A stretch of DNA of 64,000 nucleotides from Chrysemys picta bellii (GCF_011386835.1 NC_088792.1:113246421-113310420), one strand, 5' to 3'. Shown: positions 44,602 through 56,519, counted from the stretch's first letter. Notes: a model not told the origin generated them from the sequence alone. Translations and numbers: made by a program.

Positions 44602-45960
44602 ACATTCAGAACCAATAGTCAGGAAGAGATGTAGATGTGAACCAAAGAAGTGTTCTGCTTAGAGGACCTACATTTAAAAAGACTCATCATTCAGACATTT
44701 TTGGAACACATCTTAAAGTAGCTCAGTGAACAAAATTATAGCCTTTTGCATTATGGTTGGAAGTTACTTTGGTGGGTATGAAGCACGAGTAACAAAAAAA
44801 AAAGCAAATGTAAGAGAAAAAAGATGACTCACAGGTTTTATTTATTTCTCAAAGTCTCCTGGGGAGATATTGTGCCTCTAACATGCTGGGTACTGCCTTA
44901 TAAGTACCAAAAACCTCAATGAGCTGGATGTTAATGCATACAAAGATGGATTATGAATGAGAGCATATTTAAAAATCTTTTCCCCATAGGATCTCTAACT
45001 GAAGAAATGAGACAAATCAAGATCTTTGTAGGGAAGAGTGAGCAGCAATCTGTTGGCATACTTATTCTATACTCAATATTAAATAGAAATTAATGCACTT
45101 TTACATCATCTTAGACATCCTCCTTCCCCCAAAAACTAACCAGCCAACCTGGGGCTAACTTCTACTCTTGCATGGAGATGCTACTACATTTGTCATTTGA
45201 CAAGGTTGATCCAACATGCCTTTAATGTACCTTAGAATTACTACTCCTTCTCTATATATTTGTGAGACCTACTATTAGAAGCCTTTAAGATTCAAATAAA
45301 TCCAGATCCTGAACTATCTTCTTTCCGGGGAGGAATATTAAAACTAATAATAAATTTCCTAATTAGACCTATCAGTTGTCAGAACAATAGTATGCTTCTT
45401 GCTCAGCAATACAGCAGATCAGAAGTTTTTAACTGAACTTTTTTTTTTTAAAAAAAGAAAAAATAATCAAATGTGAAAAAAATTGCAGATTTCTCAAAAA
45501 GAAATTGTTTTTTTTTAAGCTTTCAACAAAGCCTGGAAAATGTTAGTCTCTCTGTTTTGCACAATCAGTTTTGCTTTTCCTTCCCCCTCCCCCCCCCCTT
45601 TTCATTTTACCACCGTGTAACATATGACAGGTCAGCTTATTCCCATTCTTTCAATGTGGGAATTTTCTTGTTTGGGTGAATGTATACAGATCAGTGGAGC
45701 ATGGTCAGGTCATCTGAACTGCAGCTCACAGAGGCTAACTGATGTTCTGATTGGCTAGGTCTTCACTGCAAACAAGGTGGGTTTTTTTTTTAAGCTGCGA
45801 GATAACGACGCTTTAAAATTCTAGCAGGCACAAGACACCTGTAGTTTTCTCCAGGAGGTAGCTAGGTGTGGTCAATACTAGTCCCCACCCCTGCCAATGG
45901 TTGACCTCACCTAGTTTACCTCATAGTAAAACTAGTGCTTAGTCTCTGCTAGGTATTTAC
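44602..45960. other. AT-rich, no recognised gene
   Basis: No gene. Poly(T) and poly(C) runs occur at about 45430-45450 and 45580-45600. 45758-45960 starts TAGGTCTTCACTGCAAACAA, like the candidate MITE end at 17612, but a partner end was not found. Confidence 0.4.
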
Positions 45961-45964
45961 AGCA

Positions 45965-46215
45965 GGGTAGGAGAAATGATTCAGTGGTGGGTATGTTAGC
46001 CTAGGATTTGGGAGACCCAAGTTTGGTTCCCTGCTCTACCACAGACCTTTTATTTACCCTGGGCAAGTCACTTAGCCACTCCGTGATTCAGTTCAGCATT
46101 GGTAAAATGGGCATAATAGCGCTTCCCTACCTCACAGAAGTATTGTAAGGCTAAATGAATTGAGATCATGATGGGCTCAGATGCTGTGGTGCTGGGGAGT
46201 CATATAAGTACCTAA
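45965..46215 (+). repeat. tRNA-derived MIR/CORE-like SINE
   Basis: The head contains ATTCAGTGGTGGGTATGTTA (A-box region) and AGTTTGGTTCCCTGCTCTAC (degenerate B box). The body continues GGGCAAGTCACTTAGCCACT, GGTAAAATGGGCATAATAGC and CACAGAAGTATTGTAAGGC. Fairly complete but diverged. Confidence 0.75.
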
Positions 46216-46382
46216 GACAGAGAGCGAACATTCGTTAGTTATCCTGCAGTAACACATTTTTTGGCAGTGAAGACAAAATCTTAGTGAGAGTTAAGGCAAT
46301 TAACCCGGTTTTCTGATGTAACCCTGCCTTTTCTGTCACTTCTGTATCACTCGCTAAATACTAAAGAACATGAAGGTGGAAC

Positions 46383-46671
46383 CAGGGCCGGCGCTTCCAC
46401 TAGGCGACCCTAGGCGGTTGCCTAGGGCGGCAGAATTTGGGGTGCGGCATTTTGCTACCCTCAGTGGAAATTCAGTGTCAGGGGGTCCTTCCGCTCCGGA
46501 TCTTTGGCAGAAATTCGGCAGTGGGTCCTTCACTCGCTCTGAGACTCACCGCCGAAGTGCCCCGAAGACGCGGAGTGGAAGGACCCCCACCGCCGAAGAC
46601 CCCCGGCCCCCTGAATGCTCAGAGGAGGAGTGCTGCCACCCAGGGCGGCAAAAACCTTGGCGCCGCTCCTG
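46383..46671. mobile_element. hAT MITE, 289 bp, with perfect 8-bp duplication
   Basis: It starts CAGGGCCGGCGCTTCCACTA and ends CCTTGGCGCCGCTCCTG. GGTGGAAC flanks it exactly at 46375-46382 and 46672-46679. Internal complementary stretches (GGTCCTTCCGCTCCGGATC; GCGGAGTGGAAGGACCCCC) fold back. Its CpG-rich open frames are not genes. Confidence 0.92.
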
Positions 46672-46689
46672 GGTGGAACCAAATCATCA

Positions 46690-48860
46690 AAACCCACCAT
46701 GCCAATTCATATGAAGAAAAACAATGCTGCTCCTCAAACAGGCTTCACTGCCCCACAGAAAGTGGAAAGCAAAAGTATCACGTTTTGTAAGAACTTGGGA
46801 AAGAAAAAGACACGACTGAGGAAATTACTGACAGAGTAAATTGGTCGGATTCAGGCTCACCTTCAGTTTCCATTACAAACAACCACTTGCTTTCCCCAGT
46901 TCAACAACTTGATGTCATTGCTCATCACTGACAAGCCCGCCCAAAATATCCACATACCCCTGGGGACATTTCCTATGCGGAAAAGGGAAACCATCAACTC
47001 AGGTCTGGATACACCCAAAGCACCTTGTGCCAAATGCTGCTCCAAGGCCTGGCAGTCTCCTGGTGATGCCTACTTGGGCAACTGCTCAGCTCCTGCCCCT
47101 TTTATTACTGGGTTCCATTCTGATTGATCTTTGTCCTTAATTTCCCTGAAGCTGCAAAACACTCCCTGGAGAGAGTTCAGGGGGAACACATTCAATAGGG
47201 TGCTTATGGGACAACCCTGCTGTACTCTTGAGTAGTAGAATCTTCATCCTGCCCAGTATTTGTCAAAGAGGAAGGTGAGGCACATTTATAGAGCACCAGC
47301 AGTCACCTGATGAATTCCTCAAGGACCCCATATTTCCTCCACACTATTCACAAATACTGAAAATAGACCTGATCAAATGCTTTGGATTGTTCTAGAGCCA
47401 GTGTACCCCTTCCCACTGTGCCCCCTGCCCCAGAGGTTTTGCATTCTACAAAAGGGCCAATAAGTGGAACTGTCTGGCCTAGCACTGAATTAGGCAACTA
47501 AAATGCAGAAGCAGGTCTGCTATGTATCCCAGCCTCCTTCCACGCACTTGAGCCAGGACACTCATTGTTCAGCTGGATTATGGCCTTCCAATTGCAGACA
47601 TCTGTTAAGTCCCCTCTCTCGGCCAGCAACCCCAAAACATCTCATATGGAAATTGCCTCAAATTCCTCCTTGCATGGTATGTTGATGAAAATATCAGGGC
47701 CACAAGCTCTGTAAAAACAAACAACAGGCTGGGGTCAAGCTGCCTCGTCTAGAAGAAGCACCAGTCTCACTTTTCTGTTGGGCCAGTCAAAACCTCCTGG
47801 TTGTCTTTAGGCAGCAGCTGAGGATATTCCCAGCCTAATACAAGAAACTGCTTCTGGACCTGGCAAAGAATGTCCTGACCATGGAACATCTCAGGTCTCT
47901 CAATGATTACTTGCATCTCTCCACTCTCTTTGGCTCCATGATTTCTTGATTCATTCTGAAGGCCCGGAATATGATGGAATGTGCCTCTTCTGTCTCCTTT
48001 CTCTGCAGGCTATACAAATATCCAGAGGAGCTGCTTCTCCTGTGACTTGATGCTCCATCTGAAACTGGTCCTCTTGAGACTTGTTTCACCAGAAGTGAGC
48101 CAGTTCCCACTTCACCTGCTTATACTCCTTGTCTACTCATTAGTTCCTCTGCCTGTTTGCCAATGTGAAAAACCCACAGGTGTCACTGCAGCACTGGACA
48201 CTACTCAGAATCCTGGCTCTGAGTACGCTTGGATACCTGCTGGAAAAATCCCTATCACCTGTTTTAAATCTAGCTCCCATTCTCCTTGATTCACTTGCAA
48301 TCTTCCAAAGGCCTCTCTTCTCTGTAGCACCACCTCATCCTGCAGGCACTGACCACTGAGCTTCCAATTGCCATTCCCATGCATGAGGGACTTGGAGACA
48401 GATTTTCAGCATGGCATGGTCAGATCAAGCCACCAGCTCCACCCTGCAACATGCAGCTACTATACTTTCCTTTATGTATGGTCTATACAGCTCCTTGCTC
48501 ATCTTAGACAGAACCCTTCACACCCCGCTTCATGCCCCAGAACTGAAGCAGAAGTGGCACTACCCCTCATCTATTCTACAAAAAGAGATATTCATACCTG
48601 CAAGGAAGTGGGTGAGAATTTTCTTCATACAAGAGTTTCCTCTGCTGGCCAGGGAAGTATGACCACCTGTCCTGTGACAGGTAAAGTCCTCCATGACCAC
48701 AGTGAAGTCCAGCAGAAGGGAGCAGCACAGTCCGGAGATCCTTCCTCTGCCTCCTTTCATGATCTAAGCACTGTTATGCCTGTCACCTCATACACATTCA
48801 GACTCTCACCAATATTGCGCTCAAGCATCTCATTGAAATGCATCTTCGAGTCAGGCAAGT
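46690..48860 (-). pseudogene. Decayed L1/Tx1-like LINE ORF2
   Basis: The - strand holds endonuclease-like and reverse-transcriptase-like pieces in the right order, broken by stops and frameshifts. At about 48690 the frame reads LLLDFTVVMEDFTCHRTGG, resembling the 'VVMGDFNC' motif of AP-type LINE endonucleases. At 47400-47352 it reads ALEQSKAFDQVYFQYL, the reverse transcriptase block 'DQEKAFDRVDHQYL', followed after a stop by VWRKYGVLEEFIR and LLVLYKCAS. Both are typical of the L1/Tx1 lineage rather than CR1. I infer a long but dead ORF2; its 5' and 3' ends are not resolved. Open frames on the + strand here, including 48368-48868, are antisense shadows. Confidence 0.7.
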
Positions 48861-49562
48861 GGTATTAAGTGGGCAATTGAAGGATACTCTTATTTTCAAC
48901 CACTAATGCAAGAACTTCGCTAGGATCTGAGGCTGGGGAAAACTTACTAGAAAGTAACTCCTAAAGCGAAATGGATTTTGCAGCCATTTGAATAGTAAGT
49001 GAAGTTAAAAAAACAAACAAACAAAAACGTGGAGCATATCTTTAAAATATTGCTCCTGCATTTTTGTGGACACATTAAAATGATGGCGATTGAGGTGGTA
49101 AATGAATTATGACTTGTCTGCTGTGTAATTTTTGTTCATTAATGAGTGAACAAGTAATGCACAATATCCAAGTAGATCCTTCTCATTTTAATCCTTCTTG
49201 CTGACATTCAAGTGAACAATTCTTTACAAAAATTCTTCAATTAAAAATTAAATGAAAAAAACATTGAAGATAATATTGTGTGTTTGAATAGCTAGCTAGA
49301 GGTATCAAGCTACTTGCCTGTGGCTTTTGCATTACTCATGCATTTATCCATAAAGGAGAGAATGTGTACAGCAAATTATTCTTGGTGTCTTAAAGGGGAT
49401 ATGACTATTGCAAGAATAAGATGTTCTTTTGGTATGTTCATTTTTGCCACCACCATTCTATCCCTATTTAATTTTCCACTGAGTATATCTGTATGGTTCC
49501 CCTAGCTCTTAGAGGCAAATGTGTGTGATGTAGTCTACATACTTCCACACTTAAATATAATG
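48861..49562. other. AT-rich, no recognised gene
   Basis: Nothing nameable. 49040-49270 is non-repetitive and AT-rich and could be a conserved element, but nothing in the sequence proves it. Confidence 0.4.
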
Positions 49563-49570
49563 GGGTAAAT

Positions 49571-49904
49571 CAGGGATCGGCAACCTTTGGCACGCAGCCC
49601 GCCAGGGTAAGCCCCTGGCGGGCTGGGCCTGTTTGTTTACCTGCCGCATCCACGGGTTCGGCTGATCGCAGCTCCCGCTGGCCGCGGTTCGCTGCTCCAG
49701 GCCAATGGGGGCTGCAGGAAGTGGCAGCCAGCATGTCCCTTGGCCCACGCCGCTTCCCGCAGCCCCCATTGGCCTGGAGCGGCGAACTGCGGTCAACGGG
49801 AGCCGCTATCAGCCGAACCTGCAGACGCAGCAGGTAAACAAACCGGCCTGGCCTGCCAGGGGGCTTACCCTGGCGGACTGCGTGCCAAAGGTTGCCAATC
49901 CCTG
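49571..49904. mobile_element. Full-length palindromic hAT MITE, 334 bp
   Basis: It begins CAGGGATCGGCAACCTTTGG and ends CCAAAGGTTGCCAATCCCTG. The whole left half pairs with the right half; shared arm phrases include CGCCAGGGTAAGCCCC, TTTGTTTACCTGC, GGTTCGGCTGAT and CTCCAGGCCAATGGGGGCTG. GGGTAAAT (49563-49570) and GGCTAAAT (49905-49912) match at 7 of 8 positions. It would form one long hairpin of about 150 bp per arm. The overlapping open frames on both strands are products of the palindrome. Confidence 0.93.
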
Positions 49905-49912
49905 GGCTAAAT

Positions 49913-50779
49913 TCTCCCATTACATGAGTATAACAGAAGAATTTGGCCCATTCACTTATCTCAAGTGTTACTACTTACAGACAGTTCTTGCACCATTGAA
50001 TTCTGCACCACAAAGGTAATTTGAGCAAGTGGAACCCTCAAAGAGGAACTCCCATACAACCCCAGGGGTTGCCAGATGGTAGCCTGATTCTGTCCCTGCC
50101 TTTTGTCAATACAGAGGGAGTAGGGATTTGGGAAGGATGTCAGGGAGGCCCCAAACACACCCAGAGAATTCCTAATTCCTCAGAGGTGGGGAAGAACTTC
50201 ACAGCCATAAAAACCACAGCTGCCATTCAGGCTGACTATTCTCCATATCTGGATAGGGGTTGAAAATGGCACAGCTATCTCTGACCACCCTCTGACCCTG
50301 TCACTTGCAAAGGAACTATTTGTTTATCTATTCCCAGTACAAGTTACTGCAGCTCAGGCCCAAAAGATATATCTGCTCCCCTCTTGATATGGAGATCCAG
50401 TAAGGGAGCAGTTTAAACCCAGTCAGGAGGATCCCATTGCCAGCAGATTTCCCAGACACACTCTGCCTCTACTAGGGAAACCATGTTCTAAAGTCACAGG
50501 AATCAGTGCCCAAAGAAGGGGATACCAGACAGCTGGATTGAAAGTGCAACCCCCAAGGGACATAACCAAAACTCCTGTTTAACACAGCATAGGTTAACTG
50601 TGTCTCAGTTAATCAAGATTGCACTGTACATAGATTGTCTTTGAGTGATGATCTTCCCCTGAAGGGAAAATGGCATCAGAGCTGGAAAAGGGGTCCCTTT
50701 CCTGTATGTTTTGTGAAATACAACTGGTCCCGGTACATCAGCTTCTCTCCAGTACGTTTGCACTCTCTAAATCACTTTC
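49913..50779. other. No recognised feature
   Basis: No gene or nameable repeat. Confidence 0.45.
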
Positions 50780-51060
50780 CCCCACAAAAGACAGTTTTGC
50801 TGATTCAAGATTTGCTCATGTTTCCTCTGTCCATCTTGCTACTTCATTCCATCTCCTTGCACAGAGCCTGCAACTCAATTTTGACACTGTTTATAATACC
50901 AGACCCGTTCCTATTATGGTCCTTGGCAGTCTGTTCCACATGTTAACTACTTCCCGTATAAATTCCAATTAAATCAGTTTAGCATTTGATCTGTTTTTTC
51001 CTTAAGTCCTATGCCCCATTTTCTAGTATCTGACCTTTGCTTGATGTGGCAGACCAGGAA
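50780..51060 (-). mobile_element. Possible CR1-like LINE 3' UTR fragment
   Basis: GGCAGTCTGTTCCACATGTT, AACTACTTCCCGTATAAATT and ATTTTCTAGTATCTGACC resemble the antisense of old CR1-like LINE 3' regions. Diverged; class uncertain. Confidence 0.4.
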
Positions 51061-51378
51061 ATATCTGCATTATTTTTTATTAATATGCTGCTGTGTTTGC
51101 TCACAAATGGGTTACCTGCAATGGAGTTGGATCAAAGGGATTATTAAAAAGAACCAAGCAGGAAAGGCAAAACAATGACATAGAAAAGTCCTGGAGAGAA
51201 AAATGAGGATAATTGGAGAATACCCCCTACCTGGCTCCAGCCAGGCTAGAATGGTTTACTCATCTGCTGGCAAAGTCTAGGGAGAAACGGGGATACTAAG
51301 CATTAGGGGACCCCGCAGCTTAGAAAGGGAGTGGGGGATGAGTAAGTGGCCAGAGACTGCCGAAGAAGTGTCAGTGAG

Positions 51379-51644
51379 CAAGGGCGGCTCCAGGCACCAG
51401 AACAGCAATCACATGCCTGGGGCGGCCAGCTCCGGGGGGCAGCCTGCCGGTTGCCGTGAGGGTGGCAGTCAGGAGGTCCGCCGGTCCCGCGGTTTTGGCG
51501 GCAATTCGGTGGTGGGACCGAAGGTGCAGGACCGGCGGACCTCCCGCAAGCATGCCGCAGAATCCTTGTGACCAGAAGACCACCCCCAGGTGCGCAGCCG
51601 AAAGCCACCTTACTGCTGTGCTTGGGGCGGCAAAATACATAGAG
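51379..51644. mobile_element. hAT-like MITE with lost right end
   Basis: It starts CAAGGGCGGCTCCAGGCACC and stops at GGGGCGGCAAAATACATAGA without the expected complementary end. A GTGAG sits on both sides (51374-51378 and at the right junction), as if the right terminal repeat was deleted. Inverted inner phrases, GGAGGTCCGCCGGTCC versus GGACCGGCGGACCTCC, form a hairpin. Related by GGGCGGCAAAA to 46383-46671. Confidence 0.65.
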
Positions 51645-51984
51645 TGAGAGCTGACAGGCTGGCAAGGAGCAGGAGAGTCAGAAACTACAGCAGAGGCAGT
51701 CAGCTTCTCCCAACCCAGAGCCAGAGGTGAGTGGGCTAGCTAAAACATGCATGTAGTCCTTTATTGTTTTTACCCTTCACTCTCTACATGCTTAGCACCT
51801 TTGGGTGAATGAATAAATAAATGATTTGTGTTAAAGAAGCTGTTTTCGAGTTGTTTTAGCCACCTCGCTTGTCAAAGGTCCCCGGAGTGAAAGGGCTTAT
51901 ATAGGTGTCAAACGCAGCTGGGCCTGTCCCGTTGGCATGATTGGGCACCAGGGCGACTGCCGCCCAGAGATCCAGTCTAAGAGT

Positions 51985-52387
51985 CAGAGTTGACCTTATG
52001 GGTGGGCCACCCAAGCGACCACCCAGGGCGCTGTGGTCAGGGGGGTGCTGTGCAGCGGTGCGTGCCGCTGGCTGATTTCTCCCGGCAGAGGAATGGGGGG
52101 CGGAGGGAACGGTGACGCACAGATACTGCTTGCCCCCCTCCCCAGGGTTCCTTTGCGACCCCCTAGGGGGCTATGAGAGGGGGAGCAAGGAGCAACACCA
52201 AGGGCTTTGTGCATCCAGATCACTTTCCCCACCTGGGCTGTGCTGTGAGGCGAGCATCAGGAGCTGCTGCTTTACTGCCCTCCCCCTCCCTTTACTAAGC
52301 CCAGTGAGGAGAAGCATTTGCAGGTGCCAGGGGCAATGCGGGGGGGCAAATATCACCCAGGCATAATTTTCCCTAAGGCTGGCCCTG
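51985..52387. mobile_element. hAT MITE, 403 bp, with perfect 8-bp duplication
   Basis: It starts CAGAGTTGACCTTATGGGTG and ends TTTTCCCTAAGGCTGGCCCTG. CTAAGAGT flanks it at 51977-51984 and 52388-52395. The terminal repeats are diverged. Non-coding. Confidence 0.85.
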
Positions 52388-52395
52388 CTAAGAGT

Positions 52396-52774
52396 GGTTG
52401 GACCCGCATGGTTCCACCCAGGGTGAGGTGCAGGAAGCCAGGCCTGTCCCCTAAGGAGTGCACTCGAGAGGGAACAAAGGGGCCTAAGGCCCATTTTACT
52501 CTCTAACTGTGACATTCAGTTATGCTTTAATATCCTCTGTTTCGTTTATTTCCTTCAGAATCCATCCATTCATAACTGCCTATGGACTGAGCTGATTGGG
52601 CAAGACAAGCAGCAGTTCAAACTTTCACCCAGTCTCCATGTCTCTCTTTAGGTTTGAATAAATCCCCCTTCAAAACAGATTCCTGACTCCCACCCATACC
52701 CTATAACTACTTCCACCCCACCCACTCCAACACAGATCGACCATTTTAGCTCTAGTACTAGGGAACCAGCAGAT
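52396..52774. other. No recognised feature
   Basis: Short unannotated spacer before the Penelope copy. Confidence 0.45.
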
Positions 52775-53400
52775 CATACACTGTCTGGTTTGGCGAATGT
52801 ACATGGCAGAGGGGCATTACTGGCACATGATGGCATATATGTGATATATGATAAACCGGGCAATCTCTACGAAAAGAATAAATGGACATAAATCGGACAT
52901 CAGGAATGGTAACATACAAAAGCCAGTAGGAGAACACTTCAATCTCCCTGGACATTCTATAACAGATTTAAAAGTAGACATACTTGAACAAAAAAACCTT
53001 CAGAAACAGACTTCAAAGAGAAATTGCAGAACTAAAATTCATTTGCAAATTTAACACTATTAATTTGGGCTTGAATAGGGACTGGGAGTGGCTGGCTCAC
53101 TACAAAAGCAACTCTCCCTCTCCTGGAATTGACATCTCCTCATCAGTTATTGGGAGTGGACTACATCCACCCTGACAGAATTGGCCCTGTCAACACTGGT
53201 TCTCCCCTTGTGAGGTAACTCCCTTCTCTTCATGTGTCAGTATAATAATGCCTGCATCTGTAATTTTCACTCCATGCATCTGAAGAAGTGGGTTTTTTAC
53301 GCACGAAAGCTTATGCCCAAATAAATCTGTTAATCTTTAAAATGCCAACAGACTCCTTGTTGTTTTTGTGGATACAGACTAACACGGCTACCCCCGATAC
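52775..53400 (+). pseudogene. Penelope-like element fragment with 5' inversion
   Basis: From about 52850 the + strand gives RINGHKSDIRNGN and EHFNLPGHSITDLK, and, after a frameshift near 52990, NRLQREIAELKFICKFNTIN: the C-terminal GIY-YIG region and tail. The preceding 52785-52840, however, reads as this element in the opposite orientation: its complement contains TGCCAGTAATGCCCCTCTGC and CCATGTACATTCGCC, the codons for the CQQCPSAMYIG block. The 5' end is thus inverted relative to the body. The 3' tail ends GACTAACACGGCTACCCC at about 53376-53393. Same family as 4083-4640 and 13150-13885. Confidence 0.82.
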
Positions 53401-54567
53401 TTGACACCCTACCCTTTTATGTGAACAGGAAGACAAAATTTATATTTAGGAGAGAGTCTAGCAGGTTTTTCTTTGACGGCAAGAAGATACCATTGCCTTT
53501 TCCATCACCCTACAGACTCCTGCATTAAAATTTTATTCTTTATATATACTTGAATATTTATTTTAACCACTCGTGTAATTGTCCTTGTACTCTCTGCCTT
53601 TGCTTTTGTTACCCTTTCCTGACCTCTTACCTTTTCTGTAATCTATGTCTGCTTCTGCAGATCATGGTTTATTGCTTACATGTTTCATTCTCATCATTAA
53701 TTACTCATTGCAGTTCTTTGTTAATTCATACTGCCCTTTTAATTCCCAAAGTAGTTATTGCTAGACGGCATGAATAACCTGTGAGCATACAGTAGTTTAT
53801 CCTTCTGTTCTGATTCCCCTCAATGTCATTTGCTTCCCTGCTTCGCCCCACCCCCCTGGATTTCACCCAGCACTTTTACATACTTCCACAGTCTACTGAA
53901 TCAACATCTTTATTTTTCTAATAACTAGGTCAGAGTCCATGTCTCACAACCTCTAAATACCCCATAGTGTCAGCTGCACTACATTAGATGGCCTATATCA
54001 AGAATTACTCTTGCCCTTTCCTTCTTTTACAGTCTGTATAAGGAAACTGGGCTGTCTAATTGGCACAGATTAATTGTGCAATATACTCCTGCTATTTGGA
54101 GCAATTTTCAATGCCTTTCATAGCAATATAGTCACATGATTCACCTTTAATTCAATGTTCACGTAGCAGCAGAAAACAGTTATCCCACAGGAGAGTTTTG
54201 GATTCTGTTGTGCAGTGGTTCTGCCCACATTATGGTAGAAATGCGCTAGGAATGTTTTTGGCTAGCCTGCATCTCAAATGGTATTTTGTTGCTAGCACAA
54301 ATTTTAAACCTTAGCGTAGATAGTGCTTAAAAAAGGGATAATTTTACACAGCAGGAGATCTTACATCGATTTGCAATGCCAATTATTTTTTTATGATAGT
54401 CATTTTTTTTTTAAGAGAATGTCCCAGTTCCTTATATTCCCAGCCATCAACAGCAAGGATTAATTGCTTATCTACAATTTATCCAAACATTTTTGGTCAC
54501 AAGAAGATTTTAGGGCTATAAAAAACTATGGAAAATGTATATTAAGAAGCCACTAGCCGAATGTAGG
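53401..54567. other. AT-rich, no recognised gene
   Basis: Nothing nameable; short unsupported open frames only. Confidence 0.45.
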
Positions 54568-55449
54568 TGTAGCGAGGAGAAGCGGCCTCCCACCATGTCA
54601 AAAGGGGAGAGACCCGAGATCGCCCCCTGGTGGGCAGAACCAGGCCATCTGCGACTGCCCTGCCAGAAGCAGAGGGGTGGGACAAGAAGCTGGACTATAA
54701 AAGGCCAGCCTCCTAGCTCACTAGAGGGAGAGGTGCCAGAGGAGCAGGATGTCTCTTCCTTGCTGCCGGGGCCCAGAGCTGAAGGAGACAGCTGCCCAAC
54801 CAGAGGAGTTACCTGAAGAGCTGGAGACCAGCAATACTGATGAACTGCCGGGACAGCCATTGGCTGTTTACCCTGGGGAGACCGAGCATGACCCCAGAAC
54901 CCAAATACCCTAAACTGGGGAGGGTAGGAAGGAGCCCAGGGATGCCAAACAGGGTTTGGCTGTGGAGTTATTGTGAACTGGCCAGCGTGTTATGGGCAGA
55001 TCCCCGCTGACCTAATGGTACAATACCCTGCCACTAATAGGGCCCTGGGCTGGGATGCAGTGGAGTGGGAGGGTCTGCATCCCCCTACCCTGGGTACCCC
55101 ACCTGTGAAGGGTGGCCACCTCCCCACTAATAGGCCAGGAGGCCTGAATTGGTCTGGCGCCCGCCAGAGCTAGGGTGCCAGGCGCATTTGCTGTCGCTCC
55201 CAGTTGGGAGCTAATTTCCCCACCCTGAACTGCTGGAGTGCATCACATGGACTCAGCCTGAGATTTAAACTGTGAACTGCCCTATCTGAGGGACTGGGGC
55301 AGAAAGACTAATTAAGGTCTGGACTGAGTGTCAGCCAGGCCTGCTAAGTGTTCACTGCCCTGACTGCGGGATTTGTCAGAAGGACTAACTGCTAATTGGA
55401 ATAATCACCAGGTGGACTCACTAGCTGGGAGCTATGCCTTGCTTGAGAA
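54568..55449 (+). mobile_element. LTR, + orientation, followed by a partial second copy of its start
   Basis: It begins TGTAGCGAGGAGAAGCGGCC and has a TATA box, TATAAAAGG, at 54696-54704. Directly after it, 55450-55496 (GCAGCGAGAGGGTGCAGCC, then ACCCTGTCAGAAAGGGAGAG) repeats the first 47 bp with several differences. This fits an LTR followed by the truncated start of a second LTR in the same direction. Long frames such as 54535-54816 are not coding. Confidence 0.65.
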
Positions 55450-55496
55450 GCAGCGAGAGGGTGCAGCCTCCCACCCTGTCAGAAAGGGAGAGACCT
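55450..55496 (+). repeat. Partial second copy of the LTR start
   Basis: About 47 bp matching 54568-54615, diverging after GAGAGACC. It lies about 0.88 kb downstream in direct orientation. Confidence 0.7.
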
Positions 55497-55509
55497 CCAA
55501 ACCTCCTTA

Positions 55510-56029
55510 TAGTAGGAGAAAGAAAAAAGATGAGAATTTAAAATCTTGTCCATTTCTGATACAAAGCAGGGGCTAGATGAGATCTGCATTTTCCTCATCC
55601 AATGACTGATAAAGAATTGTTAAGTACCACTCAGTCTCCTTATTCATTGTATTTGTGTGGCAAACAAAGGTTTCCCCTTGCTGGAACACCTCTTTGTTAT
55701 CAAGGTTCACTAGGTAGAATGGAGAATTACTGCCACTCCAGTATTATTATATAACATGGAGGACCTGTGGTGTATGCAAGATCTATGTAAAAGGTTAATT
55801 TCTATGGGACAGCCATTCTCTCTAATTGCTAGGTAACCAAGTCCTGTCCAAAGATAGATTTAGCCATGACTCCTTTTTCCAGCTCCCACTTTAATTGCAC
55901 ATTATAGTTCCTCTGGCAGGGTAAAAGGTCTTGCATAGAAGCATCCTTATTAATTCAGTGATAAAAGCAGAGGGGCTCCCCATGACAATAAAATAAGGAT
56001 CTAACTGCTCAACTGCGAGACACACAATA
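55510..56029. other. No recognised feature
   Basis: No gene or nameable repeat. Confidence 0.45.
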
Positions 56030-56510
56030 CTCAGGAGTCTTATATACAACACCATTTGGTTGATATGGAACCAAACTGTTTATCCCTATATACACTAGAA
56101 AATCTTGTATTCACTAGCTCAGACTTCCTGTATAGCTTTCTGCAGAATCCAATCACACTAAATCCACGGAAAAAATATATATACTATTGAACATTAAGGT
56201 TGAAACCAGACTTGGCATGCCACTTCATATGCATTCTCCTTAAATACTATGGAATCTTATACGTGGCACTACTCCCCCGCCTCTGTGACAATCTCTTCCT
56301 CCTATATAGTTTAGAGTCAGGTATTGCAGTATTCCCATCAATTTTTGTCATTCCATCATGTTTCAGTAATGCCTGTTATGTCAACAGCCTATACAATCAC
56401 CAGGCATCTGGTTCACCTATTTTTGTTCAAGACTTTCACATTGGTACCCAGGCATTAATAGTTCTTATTTTGGCTGACAGACTATGTTTATTTAGCTACT
56501 TTGTCTGACG
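56030..56510 (-). pseudogene. CR1 LINE endonuclease fragment
   Basis: On the - strand, 56385-56360 encodes VDITGITET, matching the conserved 'IDIIGITETWW' block of CR1 endonucleases. NVKVLNKN upstream fits 'NARSLNNKMGELECL', and the following residues (WEYCNT, EEEIVTEAG) fit the 'GYxxYRKDR..GGGVA' region. Stops interrupt it. This is a different part of CR1 from the 3' fragments elsewhere in the window. Confidence 0.65.
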
Positions 56511-56519
56511 CTTTACCTA

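Noticed and set aside
46370..46790. Arginine/proline-rich frames at a CpG-rich spot, possible CpG-island promoter
   Set aside because: The CpG-rich sequence is exactly a MITE with perfect 8-bp duplications, so it is not a promoter by itself.
48368..48868. 166-residue + strand frame
   Set aside because: It is antisense to the decayed LINE, whose - strand shows real endonuclease and reverse transcriptase blocks.
49551..50019. Mirror-image frames on both strands sharing similar peptides
   Set aside because: They result from the palindromic MITE at 49571-49904.
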